This document shows, one piece after another, positions 1 through 5,435 of a stretch of DNA of 6,440 nt (positions within the stretch are counted from its first letter, which is position 1; the number at the start of each line of letters is the position of its first letter). The position numbers and the translations under genes are program-made. Under the pieces are notes generated by a model. It was not told where the DNA came from. It made no database searches and saw only the letters and a program-made list of their open reading frames with translations. This stretch comes from an uncultured Clostridia bacterium (GTDB lineage Bacteria; Bacillota; Clostridia; Christensenellales; Pumilibacteraceae): assembly GCA_934247335.1 (NCBI GenBank), contig CAKQJJ010000077.1:1-6440 (forward strand). Reading direction: 5' to 3'.

Positions 1-2
1 CC

Positions 3-974
3 GTAGTCGTGTATATGGCGGCAAATAAACTTGGGCTCGGCGGACTTACCCCCGGCTCGGTAATAAGCTTTATTTCGTACGCCGGAATGTTAAGCGCGCC
101 GCTTAACGAAATTGCCACTTATTTGCAGGAAATTTCCAGCGCGGTCAGCAACCTCGAAAGCGTTATGGACGTGCTGGAAGTCGAACCTACCGTCGTGGAC
201 GCCGAGGAGGCAGAGGCGCTTCCGCCGGTTAAAGGCGACGTTAAGTTTGAAAACGTGTATTTCTCGTACGAAAACGCGCATATTATTCTCGAAGACATCA
301 ACTTTGAGGTGCCGCAGGGCAAAATGGTTGCGCTCGTTGGTCCCACGGGCTCGGGCAAAACCACGATAGTCAGCCTGTTGTCGCGCTTTTACAACGTGGA
401 CAGCGGAACCATTTACGTGGACGGTCACGACATTTCCAAAGTAACGCTGTATTCGCTGCGCAAGCAAATAGGCGTTATGATGCAGGACAGCTTTATTTTC
501 AGCGGAACCATTATCGACAATATCCGTTACGGTAAGCCCGACGCCACCGACGAACAGTGTATAGAGGCGGCAAAACAAGTGGGCGCCGACGCGTTTATTT
601 CCAAACTGCCCGACGGCTACTACACCAAGACCATCGAACAGGGTTCGCGCCTGTCCACCGGCGAAAGACAGCTTATCTCGTTTGCGAGAGTGCTTTTAAC
701 CGATCCGAAAATACTCATTCTGGACGAGGCAACCGCTTCTATCGACACCGAAACCGAAAATCTGATAAAGGATGCCTTAAACGTGATACTTGCCGGCAGA
801 ACGAGCTTCGTAATCGCGCACCGACTGTCCACGATAGAAAAGGCGGACTGCATTTTCTACATAGCCAACCACACCATTGCCGAAGCGGGTACGCACGCTC
901 AGCTTATGGCAAAGAAGGGCTACTATTACGAACTCGTAAATCACGACGTCAAGGACGACAGGAGCGATTCATGA
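3..974 (+). CDS. ABC exporter half-subunit (membrane + ATPase type), 5' end missing
   Basis: This is the C-terminal part of a multidrug/lipid-type ABC exporter subunit that couples ATP hydrolysis to export across the cytoplasmic membrane. The reading frame is open to the left edge, so the GTG at 9 is not the real start. Counting from that GTG, residues 1-55 are the end of the transmembrane domain (helix ending in an LQEISSAVSNLESV stretch). The nucleotide-binding domain follows: Walker A GPTGSGKT at 111-118, Q-loop Gln159, signature LSTGE at 215-219, Walker B ILILDE at 235-240 with the catalytic Glu240, D-loop SID at 244-246 and switch His271. All catalytic elements are intact, and LSTGE in place of LSGGQ is a tolerated variant. 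Exporters of this type often work as heterodimers encoded by adjacent genes, so a partner may lie just upstream (inference). The family is clear; the substrate cannot be told. Confidence 0.95.
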   Translation, partial: VVVYMAANKLGLGGLTPGSVISFISYAGMLSAPLNEIATYLQEISSAVSNLESVMDVLEVEPTVVDAEEAEALPPVKGDVKFENVYFSYENAHIILEDINFEVPQGKMVALVGPTGSGKTTIVSLLSRFYNVDSGTIYVDGHDISKVTLYSLRKQIGVMMQDSFIFSGTIIDNIRYGKPDATDEQCIEAAKQVGADAFISKLPDGYYTKTIEQGSRLSTGERQLISFARVLLTDPKILILDEATASIDTETENLIKDALNVILAGRTSFVIAHRLSTIEKADCIFYIANHTIAEAGTHAQLMAKKGYYYELVNHDVKDDRSDS

Positions 975-975
975 T

Positions 976-1179
976 ATGGTTAAATTAAATCCCGACGAAA
1001 AAGTAGTGGCTGCCGTCCGCGAAGGACTGAAAAAAACGGGCGGGTATTGCCCTTGCCGCAGACAGCGCACCGAAGATTACAAGTGCATGTGCAAGGAGTT
1101 CCGCGAGCAGATCGCCGATCCCGATTTCGAGGGCTTTTGCCATTGCATGCTGTATTATAAAAGCAAGGATAATAAATAA
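976..1179 (+). CDS. Small ferredoxin-thioredoxin reductase catalytic-chain-like protein
   Basis: A 67-residue protein with six cysteines in three CxC pairs: CPC at 25-27, CMC at 37-39 and CHC at 55-57. This is the hallmark of the ferredoxin-thioredoxin reductase catalytic (beta) chain, in which four cysteines hold a 4Fe-4S cluster and two form the redox-active disulfide. By order, C25, C37, C39 and C55 would be the cluster ligands and C27/C57 the disulfide (inferred from the plant enzyme). The spacing here is x9 and x15, whereas I recall x16 and x8 in the chloroplast enzyme; short clostridial homologues have similarly altered spacing. It is cytoplasmic with no signal peptide. The ATG lies one base after the ABC stop, with AGGAG at 960-964 eleven bases upstream, so it is probably co-transcribed with the ABC gene. 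No variable subunit, ferredoxin or thioredoxin gene is visible nearby, so its redox partners are unknown. Confidence 0.85.
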   Translation: MVKLNPDEKVVAAVREGLKKTGGYCPCRRQRTEDYKCMCKEFREQIADPDFEGFCHCMLYYKSKDNK

Positions 1180-1192
1180 TATAATTAAAAAC

Positions 1193-1226
1193 GAAGCGGC
1201 GCTTGTAAGACACGGGCGCCGTTTTT
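1193..1226 (+). terminator. Rho-independent terminator after the FTR-like gene
   Basis: CGGCGC at 1197-1202 pairs with GCGCCG at 1216-1221. The stem extends inward through two G-T wobbles, a G-C and a T-A pair to a five-base loop at 1207-1211. A run of five Ts follows at 1222-1226, and A1194/A1195 can pair with part of it. It begins 13 bases after the stop codon and should end the ABC/FTR transcript. Confidence 0.85.
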
Positions 1227-1227
1227 A

Positions 1228-1255
1228 CGTCCGGACGGCAAAATCGCTTGATTTT
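1228..1255. repeat. Two adjacent inverted repeats in front of the MATE gene
   Basis: CGTCCGGACG at 1228-1237 is a perfect ten-base palindrome. Three bases later, AAAATC (1240-1245) and GATTTT (1250-1255) form a second perfect inverted repeat around a four-base GCTT spacer, and this one overlaps the proposed -35 element of the MATE promoter. Either could be a repressor operator, but neither matches a regulator motif I recognise and no regulator gene is in the window. The symmetry is seen directly; the operator role is inference. Confidence 0.45.
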
Positions 1256-1276
1256 CGTCGCGAATTTTAATATAAT
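1248..1276 (+). promoter_or_regulatory. SigA-type promoter of the MATE gene
   Basis: The -35 element is TTGATT (1248-1253, 4 of 6 consensus bases) and the -10 is a perfect TATAAT (1271-1276), with a 17-base spacer. It follows the upstream terminator and points into the MATE gene. Transcription would start near 1283, giving a leader of only about 12 bases, with the GGAG ribosome binding site (1284-1287) at its very 5' end. Confidence 0.7.
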
Positions 1277-1294
1277 AATTGTCGGAGAAATATT

Positions 1295-2728
1295 ATGTCC
1301 GAAGTTGCTGTAAAAAAGAATAAAAAAACCATGGATATGACAAGCGGCAGTATAGTTAAATGCATAGTGCTGTTTGCATTGCCTTTGCTTGTCGGTAACT
1401 TTTTCCAGCAGCTTTACAACATGGTGGACGCGCTCGTAATAGGTCAGAGAGGCACTGCCGGCGAATATTCGGCAGTGGGCAGCGTGGCGCCCATAACCAA
1501 TATTCTGATAGGACTTTTTTCGGGACTTTCAAGCGGCGCAAGCGTAGTAATCTCGCAGTATTTCGGCGCCGGCAACAAGGAAAAAGTAAGCGCGTCTTCG
1601 CACACTTCCATGGCAATAACGCTCATTTCGGGCGTGGTTTTCACTGCGCTCGGCGTGATTTTTTCGCCGCTCATGGTAAAAATGATGCTGCGTACCACCG
1701 GAGGCGAAGTGTACGCCCCCGCAACCGAATACCTCACCATTTATTCGTGGGGAATGATGTTCATGCTTTTGTACAACATGGGATCGGGCATACTGCGCGC
1801 CGTGGGCGATTCGCGCCGTCCGTTTTACTATCTCGCCGTGGCGGCGGTGATAAACACCGGACTGGACTTTTTGTTCGTCTACGCTTTCGATATGGGCGTG
1901 GCGGGCGTGGCGTACGCAACCATAATAGCGCAGGGCGTTGCCGCGCTGCTCACGGTTATTACGCTTCTTAAAACCAAACTGGACGTTAAAATAACGGTAA
2001 AAAAGCTTAAAATAGACAAGAACATACTCTTGCAGATAATAAAAGTGGGCATTCCCGCCGCAATTCAGCTTGCGCTCACCGCTTTTTCCAACGTGTTCGT
2101 ACAGTCGTACATAAGCAACGTCAATTCCGATCAGACCGCGTCGCTGGGCGGCTGGACCACCTACAACAAAATAGATCAGTTCGTGTTTTTGCCCATTCAG
2201 TCCATTGCGCTTGCCGCAACCACGTTCGTAGGGCAGAACCTCGGCGCAGGCAATATCTCGCGCGCAAAAAAAGGCACGTACTACTCGTATTTCATGGCGG
2301 TTATCGTCACGGTTGCGATAATGATACCCATAATGACCTGTTCGGAGAGTATATCCGCCGTGTTCAACGCCGACCCCGATATAGTCCGTCACGCGGCGCT
2401 TCTTTTGCGCTATCTCACGCCGTTTTATCTGTTCTCGTGCGTAAATCAGGTGTTTTCTGCGGCAATGCGCGGCGCCGGCAACAGTATTGCCCCGATGATA
2501 ATCATGATGTCGTCGTTTATCGTCGTCCGCCAGATTTATCTTTTCGTGGTTTCCAACTTCATCACAAACGAATTTCTGCCCATTGCGTTCAGCTATCCCG
2601 TGGGCTGGGGAGTTTGTTGCGTGTCCACGCTTATTTACTACTTTGCCGTGTTCCGCTTCGATAAAAATAAAATTCCGGCAGTCGAAGAATCCGAAGAGGA
2701 AGACGTTCCGGCTGATTGCGAAGAATAA
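1295..2728 (+). CDS. MATE-family efflux transporter
   Basis: A 477-residue, strongly hydrophobic protein with about twelve membrane segments, the usual length for the family. MATE proteins export cationic drugs, dyes or metabolites in exchange for Na+ or H+ across the cytoplasmic membrane. The two-lobe internal duplication is visible: VISQYFGAGN at 85-94 is echoed by FVGQNLGAGN at 311-320, and ILRAVGDSRRP at 166-176 by AMRGAGNSIAP at 390-400. The N-terminal PLLVGNFFQQLYNMVD (30-45) is also typical. The Lys-rich N-terminus (7-11) and the acidic tail EESEEED (464-470) are cytoplasmic extensions. The ATG is chosen because GGAG lies at 1284-1287, seven bases upstream. It has its own promoter and terminator, so it is monocistronic. 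Substrate and coupling ion cannot be read from the sequence. Confidence 0.95.
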   Translation: MSEVAVKKNKKTMDMTSGSIVKCIVLFALPLLVGNFFQQLYNMVDALVIGQRGTAGEYSAVGSVAPITNILIGLFSGLSSGASVVISQYFGAGNKEKVSASSHTSMAITLISGVVFTALGVIFSPLMVKMMLRTTGGEVYAPATEYLTIYSWGMMFMLLYNMGSGILRAVGDSRRPFYYLAVAAVINTGLDFLFVYAFDMGVAGVAYATIIAQGVAALLTVITLLKTKLDVKITVKKLKIDKNILLQIIKVGIPAAIQLALTAFSNVFVQSYISNVNSDQTASLGGWTTYNKIDQFVFLPIQSIALAATTFVGQNLGAGNISRAKKGTYYSYFMAVIVTVAIMIPIMTCSESISAVFNADPDIVRHAALLLRYLTPFYLFSCVNQVFSAAMRGAGNSIAPMIIMMSSFIVVRQIYLFVVSNFITNEFLPIAFSYPVGWGVCCVSTLIYYFAVFRFDKNKIPAVEESEEEDVPADCEE

Positions 2729-2745
2729 TCGAATAAAAACATTTT

Positions 2746-2783
2746 GCTCCGAAGCGTTTTTAAGCGCGTTTCGGGGCTTTTTT
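2746..2783 (+). terminator. Rho-independent terminator after the MATE gene
   Basis: An 11-base-pair stem (2746-2756 with 2767-2777, including two G-T wobbles) encloses a ten-base loop and is followed by six Ts at 2778-2783. It starts 18 bases after the MATE stop codon. It separates the MATE transcript from the ger operon, leaving just 34 bases between the T-run and the first ger start codon. Confidence 0.9.
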
Positions 2784-2817
2784 ACATATTTTTACTTTTG
2801 CGTGGCACAGTATATGT

Positions 2818-3804
2818 ATGCAACGAGCAAAAGACATAGAAAACGCGTTTTCGGGCGACGATTTGCCGATATTTCGCGAAATAGCCGCTCCGAGAGGCAA
2901 AGCCGCACTGCTCTATCATCCGGATCTGACCGACCCCGAGCTTTGCTTCCGGATAATAGGCTGGACGGAAAAAATATCCGACAAAAGACTGTCGCTGGAC
3001 GAAATCCGTAAAAAGTGCATTTACATTTCCGAAACAAAAATAGTAGACGAAAAAGACCAAGCGATCGACGCGATACTCGCGGGCGACGCCGTGCTTATTT
3101 TCGATAAAACGCCGGGCTATCTCGTGCTTAACGTGCGTAAGTACGACAAGCGTTCGATAACCGAGCCGCCGCTTTCCACCGTGACGTACGGTCCGCGCGA
3201 GGGCTTTATCGAAGACCTTAAAACCAATCTGTGCCTTATCGAACGGCGTATTCGTTCGCCGAAAACGGTGATTCGCCGCCTTAAAATAGGTTCGGTCACC
3301 AAAACCGACGTGGCAGTCGTGTACATCGACGGCATTGCAAGCAAAAAAGTGGTGGACAAAATAATTTCGCGCTTGTCGGAAATAGATACCAACGGCGTTA
3401 TTGACGTGCAGTATTTGCAACCCTATCTCGAAGAACGCCCGTTTTCGATATTCGATCAGGTGGGAAGAGCCGAAAAACCGGATATCGTGGCGGCAAAGCT
3501 GCTTGAAGGCAGAGTTGCCGTGCTCGTAAACGGAACGCCGGTTGCGCTTACTCTTCCCTATCTGTTTATCGAAAGCGTTCAGTCCAGCGCCGACTATTAT
3601 CAAAGGTATACGTACGCTTCGTTTTTACGCATACTTCGCATGATAACGCTGGGATTCGCGATACTGCTGCCCGGCGCGTATATCGCGCTTCAAAAATATC
3701 ACTTAAACATAATTCCGTTGAAGTTTATGCTAACCGTAATAACCGCGCTAAGCGGAATACCGTTCCGCGCGACGACCGAAATGCTATTCTGTTGTTCGAG
3801 ATAA
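2818..3804 (+). CDS. GerA-family spore germinant-receptor A subunit, N-terminal part (frameshifted)
   Basis: The 5' two-thirds of a GerA/GerXA-family subunit, a membrane protein of the dormant-spore inner membrane that helps sense germinants. Residues 1-240 are the soluble N-terminal domain with family hallmarks: EPPLSTVTYGPREGFIEDLKTN (116-137), RRIRSP (143-148), KTDVAVVYIDGIA (162-174), RPFSIFDQV (207-215) and PDIVAAKLLEGRVAVLVNGTP (221-241). Membrane segments begin at about 269-291 and 299-316, reaching the conserved GIPF (313-316). The frame then runs off-family into CCSR and stops, while the rest of the protein continues in another frame (about 3792-4238). Rejoined, the gene would encode about 474 residues, near the family's usual length. 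ATG 2818 is the only sensible start, but no ribosome binding site precedes it. As read here, the protein lacks its C-terminal membrane helices and is probably non-functional unless the break is a sequencing error. Confidence 0.9.
   Translation: MQRAKDIENAFSGDDLPIFREIAAPRGKAALLYHPDLTDPELCFRIIGWTEKISDKRLSLDEIRKKCIYISETKIVDEKDQAIDAILAGDAVLIFDKTPGYLVLNVRKYDKRSITEPPLSTVTYGPREGFIEDLKTNLCLIERRIRSPKTVIRRLKIGSVTKTDVAVVYIDGIASKKVVDKIISRLSEIDTNGVIDVQYLQPYLEERPFSIFDQVGRAEKPDIVAAKLLEGRVAVLVNGTPVALTLPYLFIESVQSSADYYQRYTYASFLRILRMITLGFAILLPGAYIALQKYHLNIIPLKFMLTVITALSGIPFRATTEMLFCCSR
3766..3797 (+). other. Frameshift site within the GerA-family gene
   Basis: Family residues are in one frame up to GIPF (codons 3754-3765) and in the -1 frame from EIIRETG (codons from 3798), so the indel lies between. 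The stretch is 32 bases; my recollection of the family has 13 residues (39 bases) here, so a net loss of 7 bases is possible, or a loss of 1 with a natural two-residue contraction. The rejoined span 2818-4238 is 1421 bases, one short of a multiple of three. No slippery heptamer of the X-XXY-YYZ kind is visible. Confidence 0.85.
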
Positions 3805-4238
3805 TAAGGGAAACGGGTATACGAATGCCCAAAGCCGTGGGCATGGCGATGAGCATAGTGGGCGCGCTGGTTTTGGGCGAAACGGCGGTGCGGGCGGGCA
3901 TAGTAAGTTCGCCTGCCGTCATGATAGTGGCGCTGTCGTCGCTTGCGCTGTATACCGCTCCCGACGAGGTGGGCTCGACAACGCTGCTTCGCATAATATT
4001 TACCGTTCTCGGAGGAATAGGCGGCGTGTATATGCTGCTTATCGGGCTTATTTTCCTTGCCCAGTATGTCGTGGGTATAAACGGCTTGGGTGCGCCCTAT
4101 CTCGCCCCGTTTGCGCCTTACGTCGGAAAGGACATGCAGGACGCGGCTGTCCGCGACAACTATCTCAATATGCGCGGACTTCCGGGTTCGTTCCCCAATG
4201 CGAGCAATAGCAAAGGTAAACAAAAGGAGGTTGGCTGA
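3792..4238 (+). CDS. GerA-family germinant-receptor A subunit, C-terminal part (frameshifted)
   Basis: The remainder of the GerA-family protein, in the -1 frame relative to the upstream part. From the TTG at 3792 it gives 148 residues: EIIRETGIRMPKAVGMAMSI (3-22), VGALVLGETAVRAGIVSSP (23-41), then LLRIIFTVLGGIGGVYMLLI (65-84) and GAPYLAPFAP (100-109), all typical of the GerA C-terminal membrane domain with about three helices. The TTG is merely the first possible start codon in this open stretch and has no ribosome binding site, so independent translation is unlikely; the frame is open upstream of it as well. The polar, basic C-terminus ends in TGA at 4236-4238, directly abutting the ATG of the next gene. 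Best read as the second half of one broken gene. Confidence 0.85.
   Translation: MFEIIRETGIRMPKAVGMAMSIVGALVLGETAVRAGIVSSPAVMIVALSSLALYTAPDEVGSTTLLRIIFTVLGGIGGVYMLLIGLIFLAQYVVGINGLGAPYLAPFAPYVGKDMQDAAVRDNYLNMRGLPGSFPNASNSKGKQKEVG
4224..4230 (+). promoter_or_regulatory. Ribosome binding site of the GerB-family gene
   Basis: AAGGAGG sits eight bases before ATG 4239, inside the last codons of the GerA-family frame. It is a near-perfect anti-16S match and fixes the start of the permease. It also allows translation of this gene without ribosomes arriving from the broken upstream frame. Confidence 0.85.
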
Positions 4239-5435
4239 ATGCAGATAGAAAGACCGATGATTTCCGCGCGCCAGTTTATTCTGCTGGCGTTTATAGGCGG
4301 AATGGTGATCAAAGGGCTGATGCTCCCGTCCATTCTCATGCGGATAAGCGGAAAGGACGGATTGTTCGTAATGGCGTTTTATTTTCTGATAGAAATAATA
4401 AATCTCACGCTGTTTTCGCTGCTAATAGTAAAATTTCCCGAAAAAACCTTTTTCAATATTTTGTCCGAATGCTTCGGTAAAGTGATATCCCGCGTAATAG
4501 CGCTTGCCATAATGGTTGCCGCGCTTATAAAATTCACGCTCAATCTGTCCGAAGTAAAGGCGTTTTTCTCTATCGAAATGTTTGCCTCGTTCAACTGGAC
4601 CGTGATGGTAATTCCGCTTATCGCGCTGTGCTTTACTATCGCGGTAAAATCGCTGAGAGTGCTTGGGCGCACGGCGGAAATATTTTTTCCGTTTATACTT
4701 GCCGGAATAATATTTTTGTCGCTTATTCTCTTCCGCGAAGTGCCGTTTGAAAACGTCCTGCCCCTGCTGGACGGCGGAACAAAGCCTGTTCTCGACGGAA
4801 TAAAGGAATTCCCGATATGGTTCGGTGACGTGATAGTAATGGCGGTGGCGCTCGGAAACGTGAAAAAAGGCAAGCATATGACGCTTAAATGCGTGCTTAT
4901 GCGCACGTTTGCGGCGGTCATGATACTCGCGTTTTCCGTCGTGCTTTTCGCAACTTACGGTAACATAGCCCCGCTCGTAAAATACGGACACAACATAACT
5001 TCGCTTACTCAGTACAACCTCGGCAGCCAGCAATACGGCAGATTCGACCTTATCATTTACGCCGTGTGGATGTCGGGCGTGTTTATAAAAATGGCAATGA
5101 ATTGCTATCTCGGCGTGCGCTGTACGGCGTTTCTGTTCAACGTGCGCAACTATAAATACGTGGCTGCGGCGCTTGCGGTAGTATCGTTTGTGCTGTCGGT
5201 GTGGCTGGTCCCCACGGTGGGTAAAGTCTACGTTTTGTCAACGTCGCTGTGGGCTAAAATAATATTCTCGTTCGTCGAGTACTGTCTGCCCGCCGTCACG
5301 TTTATAGCGGCAAACGTAAAGTACGGAAACAAAAATTCGGGCGAAGAATCTGGCAGCGAATTGGGTGACAAATCAGGTGGCGAGCCGCAGCCGTGCGGCG
5401 TTTGCCAAGGAGAAAAAAGCGGTGAGCCTGGATAA
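4239..5435 (+). CDS. GerB-family spore germination permease
   Basis: A 398-residue integral membrane protein of the GerAB/GerXB endospore germination family, related to amino-acid permeases of the APC superfamily. It is the subunit thought to bind the germinant within the inner-spore-membrane receptor. About ten hydrophobic segments can be seen, roughly at 12-30, 42-64, 83-102, 119-137, 147-165, 192-206, 222-240, 269-289, 308-325 and 335-357. Family-like features are ISARQF at 8-13, the helix-breaking LLDGGTKPVLDG (176-187) before the sixth segment, and FGDVIVMAVAL (195-205). Its length slightly exceeds the usual 360-370 because of a polar Ser/Gly/Glu-rich tail from about 363 to 398 that also contains a CGVC pair (386-389). 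The ATG directly abuts the GerA-family stop, and the 3' end overlaps the next gene by 14 bases, indicating translational coupling. The germinant cannot be predicted. Confidence 0.92.
   Translation: MQIERPMISARQFILLAFIGGMVIKGLMLPSILMRISGKDGLFVMAFYFLIEIINLTLFSLLIVKFPEKTFFNILSECFGKVISRVIALAIMVAALIKFTLNLSEVKAFFSIEMFASFNWTVMVIPLIALCFTIAVKSLRVLGRTAEIFFPFILAGIIFLSLILFREVPFENVLPLLDGGTKPVLDGIKEFPIWFGDVIVMAVALGNVKKGKHMTLKCVLMRTFAAVMILAFSVVLFATYGNIAPLVKYGHNITSLTQYNLGSQQYGRFDLIIYAVWMSGVFIKMAMNCYLGVRCTAFLFNVRNYKYVAAALAVVSFVLSVWLVPTVGKVYVLSTSLWAKIIFSFVEYCLPAVTFIAANVKYGNKNSGEESGSELGDKSGGEPQPCGVCQGEKSGEPG
5407..5412 (+). promoter_or_regulatory. Ribosome binding site of the GerC-family gene
   Basis: AAGGAG lies nine bases before GTG 5422, inside the permease reading frame. 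It supports GTG 5422 as the start, which is otherwise not obvious because the gene overlaps the permease by 14 bases. Confidence 0.8.

Noticed and set aside
657..671. LSTGE signature in the ABC ATPase as a defective site
   Set aside because: LSxGE is a common functional variant and every other catalytic motif is intact.
971..988. ATG overlapping the ABC stop (ATGA) as start of the next gene
   Set aside because: That frame ends after five codons; ATG 976 opens the six-cysteine protein instead.
1529..2392. 287-residue open frame on the - strand inside the MATE gene
   Set aside because: It lies wholly antisense to a clear MATE gene, is rich in His, Arg and Tyr, and shows no family motif. It is a by-product of codon bias.
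2784..2817. Forespore SigG-type promoter just before the first ger gene
   Set aside because: ACATA (2784-2788) and CAGTATA (2808-2814) match only weakly, are 19 bases apart, and would place the transcription start after the ATG.
2782..3603. 273-residue open frame on the - strand inside the GerA-family gene
   Set aside because: Antisense to conserved GerA sequence, with no recognisable domain and a composition typical of shadow frames.
3781..3804. Programmed ribosomal frameshifting to rejoin the GerA-family gene
   Set aside because: The needed shift is -1, but no slippery heptamer or obvious downstream hairpin is visible near the junction.
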